From assembly GCA_021739695.1 (NCBI GenBank), contig JAIPBM010000027.1:1-64000 (forward strand): a stretch of DNA of 64,000 bases, given 5' to 3'. How positions within the stretch are numbered: the stretch's first letter is position 1; every line of letters begins with the position of its first letter. This DNA is from Flavobacteriales bacterium (lineage in GTDB: Bacteria; Bacteroidota; Bacteroidia; UBA10329). Position numbers and translations under genes: made by a program. Below are positions 1-8,474 of this stretch, piece after piece. The notes below the pieces were generated by a model. It ran no database searches and was not told where the DNA came from. It was given only the letters and a program-made list of their open reading frames with translations.

Positions 1-484
1 CACGCAGCATTTTCAATTCGCCTTCCACCGAAAGTCCGTAACCGCTTTTGATTTCGACCGCACCTGTCCCGAGGTGCATGATCTCGTTCAATCGCTCTGT
101 TGCTGAAGCAATCAACTCGTCTTCAGATTTACCTGCCAATTTCTTAGCGGAATTCAGAATTCCACCGCCAGCCGCAGCAATCTGTTCGTAAGTCAAACCT
201 TTTATTCGTCCAACGAATTCCTCTTCACGAGTATCTGCAAACACCAAATGTGTGTGGCTATCGCACCAGGCAGGCAAAACGAGTTTTCCTGAAGCGTCAA
301 TCACCGCATTCGGGTCTGGCGGACACGAATCCATCGTGCCATGATCCATGATGATTCCATGTTTTACCAAAATCCATGCATTATCAATACGTGGAAGTTC
401 GGCCATGTCTTTTCCTCGAATAGGAGATTTTCCTTCTTCCCGAACCTGAATGAGTTGTTTGATATTCTTGATAAGAAGCGCCAT
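1..484 (-). CDS. hutI: Imidazolonepropionase, 5' part (cut by window edge)
   Basis: HutI hydrolyses 4-imidazolone-5-propionate to N-formimino-L-glutamate, the third step of histidine degradation in the cytoplasm. Reading the minus strand from the ATG at 484 gives 161 codons with no stop before the window edge, so about the first 40% of a ~410-residue enzyme is present. The N-terminus has the family's usual LLIKNIKQLIQV opening. An amidohydrolase metal motif DSHTHLVFA (His77 and His79) is followed by AAAGGGI, and KSGYGL lies near the edge, all typical of HutI. The toxin-antitoxin pair lies just upstream on the same strand, 22 bp away, so hutI may share a transcript with it or have a promoter inside it. 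Confidence 0.93.
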   Translation of the reverse strand, partial: MALLIKNIKQLIQVREEGKSPIRGKDMAELPRIDNAWILVKHGIIMDHGTMDSCPPDPNAVIDASGKLVLPAWCDSHTHLVFADTREEEFVGRIKGLTYEQIAAAGGGILNSAKKLAGKSEDELIASATERLNEIMHLGTGAVEIKSGYGLSVEGELKMLR

Positions 485-506
485 GTGGCAAAGAAACACG
501 AATTAG

Positions 507-788
507 CTAAGCTCTCGGTTTTCGGCTTGTGTGCAAAACGGCAATTACAAATACTTCATTTCCAACGATCTGAAAATGAATGCCGTATGGAAATATCTTT
601 AGAAAGATTATTCGGACATCCGCGTATTTGATTTGAATAGTATGTGGTTCCTTGCGTAGATGAGCAGTGGAAATCGTTAGTTGCTTTTTGAACCGTTTGC
701 CAAGCCCCGTTTTGATATCTTCATACCATGCGAAAATGTCTAGGACATCTTTTTTTGCCTCTTCGCTGAAATGGAGACGGTGGTTCAT
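507..788 (-). CDS. RelE/ParE-superfamily toxin of a type II toxin-antitoxin pair
   Basis: A 93-residue basic protein with the compact ParE/RelE layout: N-terminal helices (FSEEAKKDVLDIFAWYED), a central RxxP-like loop and a C-terminal strand ending VIAVLHTSRKP, which is very typical of the ParE branch. Family members either inhibit DNA gyrase (ParE) or cleave mRNA on the ribosome (RelE); the sequence alone does not settle which. It is the second gene of the pair. Its ATG overlaps the antitoxin stop as ATGA, so translation is probably coupled. The order antitoxin then toxin is the usual one. Confidence 0.85.
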   Translation of the reverse strand: MNHRLHFSEEAKKDVLDIFAWYEDIKTGLGKRFKKQLTISTAHLRKEPHTIQIKYADVRIIFLKIFPYGIHFQIVGNEVFVIAVLHTSRKPRA

Positions 789-994
789 TCGTCACCGAAA
801 ATTTCACGGAGTGCCTCATCGACCTCAATCATTTTCATTTCTCCACGTTCAATCTTTTCGATTCGTTCCATCACCAGATCCTGTTGCCATTGTGGAATTT
901 CGTATTCCTTCACAGGTGTGGCGTATGATAATGTTTTCAGAAGCTCCACGAACTCATCGTAGTGCTTGTCGTCTATGTCAACGGTAACTTTCAT
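785..994 (-). CDS. Antitoxin of the RelE/ParE-like pair
   Basis: A short acidic protein of 69 residues from the ATG at 994; an in-frame ATG six codons earlier (1012) is also possible. The 994 start was chosen because MKVTVDIDD is the normal opening of this Bacteroidota antitoxin type, with a beta strand followed by a helix. The C-terminal half is highly charged (MERIEKIERGEMKMIEV) and would be the toxin-wrapping tail. It overlaps the toxin gene by four bases. The role as antitoxin is inferred from size, charge, gene order and the recognisable partner. I do not see a clear DNA-binding fold. Confidence 0.75.
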   Translation of the reverse strand: MKVTVDIDDKHYDEFVELLKTLSYATPVKEYEIPQWQQDLVMERIEKIERGEMKMIEVDEALREIFGDE

Positions 995-1090
995 AGAGTT
1001 AAAGTTAAGCATTTGCCATATTGGAAAACAATCGCATGCTAAGTCAGAGTTACGCTTTGGGTTCCTTAATTTCGAGGCTGATTTCGGCCT

Positions 1091-2515
1091 ATGAAAAATC
1101 TCGCATTACATTGGAAGATCATCATCGGACTGATACTCGGTGTCATTTTCGCCTTCATCTCAAGTTCGCTTGGTTGGAGCGGATTTGTGGTCGATTGGAT
1201 CGATCCGTTCGGAACCATCTTCATCAATCTATTGAAGCTGATTGCCGTTCCGCTGGTGTTATTCTCCATCATAAAAGGAATTGCAGGACTGCACGATACG
1301 GCCAAACTGGGGCGATTGGCGGGTAAGACATTGTCGTTTTACTTGGTGACAACAGTGATTGCTGTTTCGGTTGGTCTTCTGTTGGTCAACCTCATATCGC
1401 CAGGGAAGATGGTGGATGAAGCGCAGCGTGTTGATAACCGAATTGCCTATGAAATTTGGGCGCAGGAAAACGGTGTGGAAGTAAAAGACCATAAGTGCTA
1501 TCTGTGCGAAGATCAGTATGCTTCTCGTGTGGAAATTGTACGCGAATTGATGGATTCGGAAGCGCCAGATGCCAGTTTGGAATCCAAGATGCAATCGGCC
1601 AAAAGCACCAGAGATTCAGGTCCGTTACAGTTCATTGTGGACATGGTTCCGAGCAACATTTTCGCATCATTGAACAACAATGGGCTGATGTTGCAGGTCA
1701 TCTTCTTCGCCATCTTTTTCGGAGTGACGCTGATCTCCATTCCTCGTGAAACGGCACAACCCGTTATTGATCTGATGGATGGAATGAATGAGGTCTTTTT
1801 GAAAATGGTTGATTTCGTGATGCAAGCCGCGCCATTCTTTGTGTTTGCGCTGCTAGCAGGTGTCATTTCCAAAATGGCTGGAGACGACCCTAGCGCGGTC
1901 ATCGAAATCTTTAAAGGATTAGGTTGGTACAGCTTGGTTGTAGTGGTAGGACTTGGCTTTATGATCTTCATTTTCTACCCGTTGTTGGTAACCACGCTGT
2001 CTAAAGGCATGACTTACAGACGCTTTTTCAAAGCCATTTCGCCAGCACAGTTTTTGGCATTCAGCACCAGTTCGAGCGCAGCAACGCTACCTGTAACCAT
2101 GGAATGCGTGCAGGATAATCTTGGAGTGAGTAAGGAAACAACCAGCTTTGTGCTGCCAATTGGTGCCACGGTAAACATGGACGGAACAAGTATGTATCAG
2201 GCCATTGCGGTGGTTTTTCTCGCGCAGTTTCACGCAGTTGATCTGAGCTTGACGCAACAGCTCACGATTGTGTTGACCGCAACCTTAGCTTCCATCGGTT
2301 CGGCTGCTGTTCCAAGTGCTGGATTGATCATGCTCATCATCGTTCTAGAAAGCGTTGGCCTCAATCCAGCATGGATTGCCATTATCTTTCCTGTTGATAG
2401 AATTTTAGATATGTGCCGCACCACGGTGAACGTCACAGGCGATTGTACCGTTGCTACTATTGTTGCAGGCAGCGAAGGCCAACTCAATAAAGAGGTTTGG
2501 AGTAAATTGGATTGA
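1091..2515 (+). CDS. Dicarboxylate/amino acid:cation symporter (DAACS, GltP/DctA type)
   Basis: A 474-residue inner-membrane secondary transporter. The two re-entrant hairpins are clear: SSSAATLP (about 327-334) in HP1 and GSAAVPSAG (403-411) in HP2. NMDGT (362-366) is the cation-binding motif of TM7. TM8 carries DMCRTTVNVTGD, where Arg443 aligns with the GltPh arginine that binds the substrate's side-chain carboxylate, so an acidic substrate such as glutamate, aspartate or a C4-dicarboxylate is likely. Between TM3 and TM4 there is an unusually long hydrophilic insert (about 107-185) containing a CYLC pair. The gene stands alone, transcribed divergently from the antitoxin. Confidence 0.93.
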   Translation: MKNLALHWKIIIGLILGVIFAFISSSLGWSGFVVDWIDPFGTIFINLLKLIAVPLVLFSIIKGIAGLHDTAKLGRLAGKTLSFYLVTTVIAVSVGLLLVNLISPGKMVDEAQRVDNRIAYEIWAQENGVEVKDHKCYLCEDQYASRVEIVRELMDSEAPDASLESKMQSAKSTRDSGPLQFIVDMVPSNIFASLNNNGLMLQVIFFAIFFGVTLISIPRETAQPVIDLMDGMNEVFLKMVDFVMQAAPFFVFALLAGVISKMAGDDPSAVIEIFKGLGWYSLVVVVGLGFMIFIFYPLLVTTLSKGMTYRRFFKAISPAQFLAFSTSSSAATLPVTMECVQDNLGVSKETTSFVLPIGATVNMDGTSMYQAIAVVFLAQFHAVDLSLTQQLTIVLTATLASIGSAAVPSAGLIMLIIVLESVGLNPAWIAIIFPVDRILDMCRTTVNVTGDCTVATIVAGSEGQLNKEVWSKLD

Positions 2516-2600
2516 AAAATATTCTTATCGCGGTTGCGTTGACTGACATTAATATTTGATGATGATGGTGCTTAGGTGAAAGAAGGAAATTGCTTTCGGC

Positions 2601-2608
2601 TACCTTTG
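2601..2608 (+). promoter_or_regulatory. Bacteroidota -7 element before mntA
   Basis: TACCTTTG is an exact match to the Bacteroidota -7 consensus TAnnTTTG, 23 bp before the mntA ATG. No convincing -33 TTTG lies at the usual distance, so the call rests on the -7 element alone. Confidence 0.45.
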
Positions 2609-2631
2609 TTGACTGGATTTCATAATTCCTG

Positions 2632-2988
2632 ATGAATAAGAAGAAGATAGAGAAGTTTGAGGAACCGTTAGCTGCGTATACTTCTGCTGTTCTTACAAGT
2701 GCGGAGGTTAAAAATCGCGTTTCAGCTTATTTTGCTACGCAGAAGGCTGTGAAAAAAGCTTGGCTGTTCGGCTCTTTCGCAAGGGGCGATTATGATGAGC
2801 AAAGCGATGTGGATATTCTGATCGATGTTGACAAGGATGCGCACATCACACTTTTTGATTTAGCAGAGTATCAACATGTTCTTCAAAACTCCTTGAAAAG
2901 GAAAGTGGACTTTGCGATGACAGGCGGGCTTCGAGAAGCATTTAAAAAAAATATCGCGAACGACCTTGTACTAGTACATGAAGGATAG
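2632..2988 (+). CDS. mntA: MntA-type nucleotidyltransferase antitoxin
   Basis: A 118-residue minimal nucleotidyltransferase. The catalytic signature GSFARG(x5)SDVDILID is at about residues 47-65, giving the two metal-binding aspartates Asp59 and Asp61, and a third acidic residue is supplied by KVDFAM (Asp93). In characterised pairs, MntA silences the HEPN toxin HepT by adding AMP to a tyrosine next to the toxin's RNase motif. The next gene is exactly such a HEPN protein and overlaps it by 11 bases. All residues needed for activity look present. An older name for this type is MNT/HEPN toxin-antitoxin. Confidence 0.9.
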   Translation: MNKKKIEKFEEPLAAYTSAVLTSAEVKNRVSAYFATQKAVKKAWLFGSFARGDYDEQSDVDILIDVDKDAHITLFDLAEYQHVLQNSLKRKVDFAMTGGLREAFKKNIANDLVLVHEG

Positions 2989-3337
2989 ACCGATAACTTC
3001 CAAGATCAGAGTGGAACATGCGCTGGAAGCCATCGGGCACATTCAGCGAATGACAGAAGATGTGGAATTGCAACGTTTTAAAGAAGACGTGATGATTTAC
3101 TCAGCTGTTTTTTATCAATTTGCTGTTGTTGCTGAAGCCATGGCTAACGTTGATTCTGATGTTCTCGCCAAATACGATTATCCTTGGTTCAAGGTAAAAT
3201 CATTTCGGAATTTCCTGTTGCACGAGTATCATTCGATAGACTTGGAAATACCTTTTGATACAATCAAGAAGGTTTTGCCAGGTCTGGAAACGACTCTAAT
3301 TGAAATCCTCCAAAAAGAATTCTCCGAAACCCTTTAA
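2978..3337 (+). CDS. hepT: HepT-type HEPN ribonuclease toxin
   Basis: A 119-residue all-helical HEPN protein of the HepT (DUF86-like) type. The active-site motif Rx4HxY is intact as RNFLLHEY (Arg77, His82, Tyr84). In the known system Arg and His are needed for RNA cleavage and the tyrosine is AMPylated by MntA. It is the second gene of the pair, with translational overlap. The stop codon runs directly into a stretch of 12 A residues that precedes the AsmA-family gene, so the operon may continue into that gene or the run may reduce read-through. Confidence 0.9.
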   Translation: MKDRPITSKIRVEHALEAIGHIQRMTEDVELQRFKEDVMIYSAVFYQFAVVAEAMANVDSDVLAKYDYPWFKVKSFRNFLLHEYHSIDLEIPFDTIKKVLPGLETTLIEILQKEFSETL

Positions 3338-3353
3338 AAAAAAAAAACTACTG

Positions 3354-6047
3354 ATGAAAAAACTACTTATTGCATTCGGAGTTCTGATCGTGCTGCTTGT
3401 TGCTGCGATCATCATCATTCCTATCGTCCTTAAAGAGCCGATCACCAAAATGGTGAAGGAAGAAGCCAACGCAAACTTGGATGCCACCATCGATTTTAAG
3501 GATGTGGACATTTCATTGCTATGGTCGTTTCCCGACCTGTATGTTGGAGTGGGAGAACTTTCCATTACTGGTAAAGGCGAGTTTGAAGGACGGACACTAC
3601 TCTACCTTAAAACACTTGCGTTGGATGTGGATCTGATGAGTGCTTTCAACGGTGCGCCAGTCATCAATCAGATAACATTGGCCGATGGATTGGCGAATGT
3701 GATCGTGCTCGAAAACGGCAAGGCCAATTACGATATCGTCCCGGAATCTGAAACAACGGAAACTGCCGAGGCTCCAGCCGAATCGAGTGGTCCGTTCAGT
3801 ATCAAACTAAAGCAGTTTGAGATTGCAAATCTGGAAGTGATGTATTCCGATCAGCAAGGAGGGATGACGTTCAGCACTTCAAAATTGAATTTGAGCCTAA
3901 GTGGCGATTTCGGTGCTGACCGAACCAATTTGAAAACGAACGTTTCGATGGATAATGCCAAGTTGGTGAATGGCGGAATCGCCTACCTCAACGGAGTTGA
4001 ACTTGCTTTGGGAGCGGAAGTGGATGCTGATCTGGCGAACAATAGCTACTCGCTGAAAGACAATGAGTTCCGAATTAACGGATTGCATCTTTCGTGGAGC
4101 GGAAACATCAGCATGCCAAATAATGATGACATCAACCTTGACCTTACCTACGGTGCTGCCAAAACGGAGTTTAAGGAAATCCTATCGTTGGTTCCTGCCA
4201 TTTACGCGAAGGATTTTGCAGATGTACAGGCAAGCGGCTCTTTGGAATTGAATGGAATGGTGAAAGGTACCTACAACGAAACGAACATTCCCGCCTTTAC
4301 GGCAAACGTGAAAGTGGGTAATGGCCAGTTCAAATATCCATCGTTGCCAAAAAGTGTAGATGGAATTCAAGTCGATCTGAACGTGGCCAATCCGGGTGGA
4401 GATGCTGACAAGACCGTCATCGATCTGAAGCAATTCACCTTTCAATTGGCGGGCAATCCATTTGATGTGCGTGCGCTCATCAAAACGCCCGTTTCAGATC
4501 CAAACATCGATGCTTCTTTCAAAGGAAAGATCGACCTGACCAGTTTGGCTGATGCCATTCCGATGGAAGCAGGCGATAAACTTTCGGGAACCATTATTGC
4601 CGATGCCGAGATGAAAGGAAAGCAATCGGACATGGACAAAGGACATTACGATAAGTTCAACGCCAAAGGCGAATTCATTCTGATGGATATCGTTTACACA
4701 ACTGCATCGGTAGCTGTTCCGGTAGAGGTGAAATATGCTCAGTTCAAGTTTGCACCGCAGTTCTTGGAATTGGCTTCGTTTGATGCCAAAGCAGGAAAAT
4801 CTGATTTCAAAGCAAAAGGAAAGATCACCAACTACCTCGGTTATGCTTTGAGCGATGGCACCTTGGAAGGGAATTTCAGCCTTAGCAGCACGCTCATTGA
4901 TGGCAACGAGTTGGCTGGTCTCAGCACCAGCGAAGATGGCGGAGAAACGGCCCCAGCAGAAGGTGGTACGGAAGGAGGGGAAGCACCTGCCTCTGAGCCA
5001 TTTCTCATTCCTAAGAACCTCGATCTGGCGCTTTCTACAGACGTGAAAAAGATTGTTTACGACAACATCAACCTCTTGAACACCAAAGGAAATGTGGTGA
5101 TCAAGAACGGAAAGGCCAACCTGAACGGACTTACCTTCAATACACTTGGCGGTGGTGTGGCCATGAATGGATATTACGACAGCAGCAATGAAACGAATCC
5201 GAAGTTGAATTACGACCTCGATGTGCAGAATATCGTGCTCAAAGAAGCGTATGCTGCTTTCGGAACGGTGCGCAAATTGGCTCCAATTGCCGAGAAGACC
5301 GAAGGCCGTGTGTCCGTTAAATTCAACGTGATGGGAACGATGAAAAGCGGAACGGAAGTAGACTACAACTCACTGAATGGTGGCGGAAGATTGACTTCAC
5401 AGAGTTTGAAAATAACCGGAACAGAAGCCTTGGATAAGATTGCGCAGGTAGTGAAGATCAATGCCTTCAAAAATCCAGAAGTAACAAATGTGAATCTGAG
5501 TTTTGCGTTCGTCAATGGCCGCGTTTCGGTTCAACCCTTTGATGTGAAGATCGGACCCGTTTCTGCCAACATTTTCGGAAGCCATGGTTTTGATGAAACC
5601 ATGGATTACGTGATAGGAACGACCGTTCCAACAAGCGCGTTGGGCAGTCAGGCCAATGCCGTCATTGGCGGATTGGTTTCGCAGGCAAATGCGCTAGGTG
5701 CAAACTTCTCTGCAGGTAGCGAAATCAAGGTCGATATCCTTGTGAAAGGAACGTTTAAAGATCCGAAGATCACGCCTTCATTTGGTGGCGCTGGCGGAGG
5801 TGCAAGTCCTACCGAGAACCTGAAAGCCGCTGCTGAAGCCGAGTTCAATAAGGCGAAGGACGAGCTGGAGAAAAAAGCGCGCGAAGAAGCTGCCAAACTT
5901 CAGAAAGAAGCTGAAGACCGTGCACGAAAAGAGGCTGAGAAATTAGCTAAAGAAGCTGAGGAACGCCTTAAACAGGAAGCCGAAAAAGCAGCTAAAGACA
6001 AGGCTGGCGATGCGATAAAAGGCTTGTTCGGTAAACCTAAAAAGTAA
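3354..6047 (+). CDS. AsmA-family envelope protein
   Basis: An 897-residue protein anchored by one N-terminal membrane helix (LLIAFGVLIVLLVAAIIII) with the bulk in the periplasm. The DIDFKDVDISLL-like AsmA N-terminal signature follows the helix. The body is a long beta-strand series with lipid-groove character, as in AsmA/TamB proteins, which are linked to phospholipid movement and outer-membrane homeostasis. The C-terminal ~75 residues form a highly charged Ala/Glu/Lys coiled coil and end FGKPKK. An in-frame start at 3300 exists but overlaps hepT and crosses the poly-A run; the ATG at 3354 gives a normal signal-anchor and was preferred. A low-complexity acidic linker (AEGGTEGGEAP) lies near residue 540. 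Confidence 0.85.
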   Translation: MKKLLIAFGVLIVLLVAAIIIIPIVLKEPITKMVKEEANANLDATIDFKDVDISLLWSFPDLYVGVGELSITGKGEFEGRTLLYLKTLALDVDLMSAFNGAPVINQITLADGLANVIVLENGKANYDIVPESETTETAEAPAESSGPFSIKLKQFEIANLEVMYSDQQGGMTFSTSKLNLSLSGDFGADRTNLKTNVSMDNAKLVNGGIAYLNGVELALGAEVDADLANNSYSLKDNEFRINGLHLSWSGNISMPNNDDINLDLTYGAAKTEFKEILSLVPAIYAKDFADVQASGSLELNGMVKGTYNETNIPAFTANVKVGNGQFKYPSLPKSVDGIQVDLNVANPGGDADKTVIDLKQFTFQLAGNPFDVRALIKTPVSDPNIDASFKGKIDLTSLADAIPMEAGDKLSGTIIADAEMKGKQSDMDKGHYDKFNAKGEFILMDIVYTTASVAVPVEVKYAQFKFAPQFLELASFDAKAGKSDFKAKGKITNYLGYALSDGTLEGNFSLSSTLIDGNELAGLSTSEDGGETAPAEGGTEGGEAPASEPFLIPKNLDLALSTDVKKIVYDNINLLNTKGNVVIKNGKANLNGLTFNTLGGGVAMNGYYDSSNETNPKLNYDLDVQNIVLKEAYAAFGTVRKLAPIAEKTEGRVSVKFNVMGTMKSGTEVDYNSLNGGGRLTSQSLKITGTEALDKIAQVVKINAFKNPEVTNVNLSFAFVNGRVSVQPFDVKIGPVSANIFGSHGFDETMDYVIGTTVPTSALGSQANAVIGGLVSQANALGANFSAGSEIKVDILVKGTFKDPKITPSFGGAGGGASPTENLKAAAEAEFNKAKDELEKKAREEAAKLQKEAEDRARKEAEKLAKEAEERLKQEAEKAAKDKAGDAIKGLFGKPKK

Positions 6048-6130
6048 AAGTCGATAGTCCATGGTCAACGGTCAACCGTCATTCAAGAAGAAAAGCTGTA
6101 TATGGTCTATTGACCGTGGTCTGTGGACTT
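6048..6130. repeat. Imperfect palindrome overlapping the OmpA-like gene start
   Basis: The arm AGTCCATGGTCAACGGTCAA (6056-6075) pairs imperfectly with ATTGACCGTGGTCTGTGGACT-like sequence near 6109-6128. It begins at the AsmA-family stop codon. Word patterns such as GGTCCATGGTC are common in intergenic palindromes of Bacteroidota, from memory. The start codon and first ~20 codons of the next gene lie inside it. Confidence 0.6.
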
Positions 6131-8103
6131 TCTTTTTTCTTTTTTCCCTTCTCCCTTTTTGCTCCTTTTCCCAAAACCCTACTGCCTGCGAAATGCCTGG
6201 CAACAAAAAGGTGCAGGCGCTTTGGAATCAGGCGTTGAATGAACGTAAACCTTCCGTTAGGAGGGAATTGTACGATCAGATCCTCGATGCCGAGCCAGAT
6301 CATTTCGGAGCTGTTTTCGCCAAAGCTTACGAGCAATTGAGCAAGGCCGAGAAAGACCCGATGAGCAAAGGAATTGCCTTTGGTTATAAACCGATGAAAG
6401 CCGTGGCCGATCTGTGCCCGACCTACCACATGTATCCGTACTACTATATGGGGCTCATCGCCATGCAGAAGAAGGAATTCAAAGAGGCCGAAGCACACTT
6501 CAAACAGTTTCTCACCATCGAATTTGACGACCCTCGCTGGTATCCCAAAGATTTTGAGGAAAAGACCTTAGAGGTAGAAGCGTGGATTCCGCAATGCGCC
6601 TATTACGATTCGCTTTACTCCAATCCCGTGCCCTTTGCGCCCACGGTTGTCAATGGCATATCTTCACGCGATAACGAATATCTCGGCATCATTTCGCCAG
6701 ATAACGAAGTGGCGCTTTATATCCGCAGGCATTTCGTAAAGCGCAAGAACGACCTTACCGCCAAAGAGATTGAGGAATTTACCCGAAGCAAGCGCTTACC
6801 AAGCGGAGAATTTGATGGAGGAACCGCCATGCCAAGCCCTTTCAATATTTCGGAGAATGTGGGAAGCGCCACGCTTACTGTAGATAACAAGCGCATGTTC
6901 CTCACCATTTGTAACGACAATCTCGATGGCTACAAGAACTGCGACATATTCTATTCTGATTGGCACTACCACGGTTGGGACGAACCGATAAATGTTGGTC
7001 CGGGCGTCAATGGAAAGAACTCGTTTGAAGGACAACCTACCATTACACCCGATGGAAAAACGCTCTATTTCGTTTCCATCCGCGAAGATGAGATCGGTGA
7101 CATCGACAACATGGATCTTTATGTTTCGCACCTTCAGAAAGACGGCACTTGGGGGCAGGCCACCAACCTCGGAACCACCATCAACACCAAGGGCAACGAG
7201 AAATCTCCTTTCATCCACGAAGACAGTCACACACTCTATTTTAGTTCAGATGGTCACAATGGCATTGGTAATTTCGATGTGTACTACGTTCGTCAAGATT
7301 CAACCCACAATTGGATAAAACCGAAGAACATCGGTTTTCCGATAAATACCGAAGAGGCTGATGTAGGCTTTTTTGTGGCCGTTGATGGCAAGACAGCTTA
7401 CATCAGCAGCAACGAGCGCGAAGATGGCGTTGGTGGTTGGGATATGTTCAGTTTTCCACTATACAAAGAAGCACGACCAGAGAAAGTGCTCTTCCTAAAA
7501 GGGAAACTGACCGATGAGAACAACAAGCGCATTACCGATGCCACCATCGAATTCAAGAACATGGACACCAAAGAAGTGACTGAAGTGAATGTAGATACCC
7601 TTACGGGCGATTATGTGGCTGTAATGAACTTCAGCAGCGATATGGTAATGACCGTGAAGAAGAAAGATGCCGCTTTCACATCACGCTACCTTTCTACCAA
7701 GGATAGCACGCTCAACGATATCAAGAAAGTGAACGTGGAGGTGAAAAAGGTGAAAGTGGGCGAGGCCTACAAACTCCACGACATCAAGTACGATACTGAC
7801 CGTTTTAACTTGGATGACGAATCGGAACGAATGATGGGTGAATTTGCCATCTATCTCAAAGCCAACCCGAAGATGAAGGTGGCCATACACGGCTACACCG
7901 ATAACGTGGGTTCGCCCGAATCCAACCTCAAACTCTCTAACGATCGCGCCAAAGCCGTGTACGATATTCTGGTAAAAGAAGGCATCAGCTCGGGCCGACT
8001 TTCCTACAAAGGTTTTGGTGAGGCCAAACCGGTTAAACCGAACACAACACCAGAAGGGCGCGCTGACAACAGACGAACGGAGTTTGTGATTACCGCTAAT
8101 TAA
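6061..8103 (+). CDS. OmpA-family protein with TPR and PD40-like propeller
   Basis: A 680-residue envelope protein. A hydrophobic signal segment (TFFFLFSLLPFCSFSQ) is followed by a TPR-like region (about 60-170), a run of PD40/WD40-like beta-propeller blades (for example PDGKTLYFVS and HTLYFSSDGHNG, about 200-470), a CarboxypepD-like domain (about 485-550), and a C-terminal OmpA peptidoglycan-binding domain (about 570-680) with HGYTDNVGS and NRRTEF. Proteins of this layout are common in Bacteroidota and tie the outer membrane to the wall; some are linked to T9SS/gliding machinery (PorE-like). The only in-frame ATG upstream of the signal segment lies within a palindromic repeat, so the N-terminal ~20 residues may be repeat-derived. 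Confidence 0.88.
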   Translation: MVNGQPSFKKKSCIWSIDRGLWTFFFLFSLLPFCSFSQNPTACEMPGNKKVQALWNQALNERKPSVRRELYDQILDAEPDHFGAVFAKAYEQLSKAEKDPMSKGIAFGYKPMKAVADLCPTYHMYPYYYMGLIAMQKKEFKEAEAHFKQFLTIEFDDPRWYPKDFEEKTLEVEAWIPQCAYYDSLYSNPVPFAPTVVNGISSRDNEYLGIISPDNEVALYIRRHFVKRKNDLTAKEIEEFTRSKRLPSGEFDGGTAMPSPFNISENVGSATLTVDNKRMFLTICNDNLDGYKNCDIFYSDWHYHGWDEPINVGPGVNGKNSFEGQPTITPDGKTLYFVSIREDEIGDIDNMDLYVSHLQKDGTWGQATNLGTTINTKGNEKSPFIHEDSHTLYFSSDGHNGIGNFDVYYVRQDSTHNWIKPKNIGFPINTEEADVGFFVAVDGKTAYISSNEREDGVGGWDMFSFPLYKEARPEKVLFLKGKLTDENNKRITDATIEFKNMDTKEVTEVNVDTLTGDYVAVMNFSSDMVMTVKKKDAAFTSRYLSTKDSTLNDIKKVNVEVKKVKVGEAYKLHDIKYDTDRFNLDDESERMMGEFAIYLKANPKMKVAIHGYTDNVGSPESNLKLSNDRAKAVYDILVKEGISSGRLSYKGFGEAKPVKPNTTPEGRADNRRTEFVITAN

Positions 8104-8163
8104 TAGAACAACACGAACCTTTTCCAGTCATGTCTGTTCATGGCATATCCCAACATTTCTAAG

Positions 8164-8171
8164 TTAATTTG
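8164..8171 (+). promoter_or_regulatory. Possible -7 element before the ACP operon
   Basis: TTAATTTG differs at one position from TAnnTTTG and lies 32 bp before the ACP start. No clear -33 element was seen. It is the best candidate promoter for the ACP-KS-CLF genes. Confidence 0.3.
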
Positions 8172-8203
8172 CAACCGATAAATCAACCAACTAAAACGAG
8201 CGA

Positions 8204-8470
8204 ATGGAAGCAGCTGAATTGAAAGCCCAATTGAAAGCACAGATCATTGAGTATTTGAACCTTCTCGATTTTGCAGTAGAAGATATTGCCGATGATGATC
8301 AGCTTTTTGGTCCGAAATTCGGATTGGATTCGATTGATGCTTTGGAGTTGAGCGTATTGCTTGAAAGAGAGTACGGCATCAAAATGACCGACCCAGCAGA
8401 AGGGCGGAAAGTATTGGTTACGGTAGATACCATGGCCGAATACATTCTCGCCAACAAAACTCTAGCATAG
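8204..8470 (+). CDS. Acyl carrier protein
   Basis: An 88-residue acidic four-helix carrier protein. The phosphopantetheine site is GLDSIDALEL, with Ser43 as the attachment residue. It differs from a housekeeping AcpP in its start and in having GPKFG before the DSI motif, as in carrier proteins dedicated to aryl polyene, dialkylresorcinol and related pathways. It is followed after 4 bp by a ketosynthase, so it probably carries the chain that this ketosynthase and the next gene product extend. The cognate 4'-phosphopantetheinyl transferase is not in the window. Confidence 0.92.
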   Translation: MEAAELKAQLKAQIIEYLNLLDFAVEDIADDDQLFGPKFGLDSIDALELSVLLEREYGIKMTDPAEGRKVLVTVDTMAEYILANKTLA

Positions 8471-8474
8471 ACCA

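Noticed and set aside
341-631. A 96-codon plus-strand frame spanning hutI and the toxin.
   Set aside because: Both real genes on the minus strand explain the sequence and the frame has no family features.
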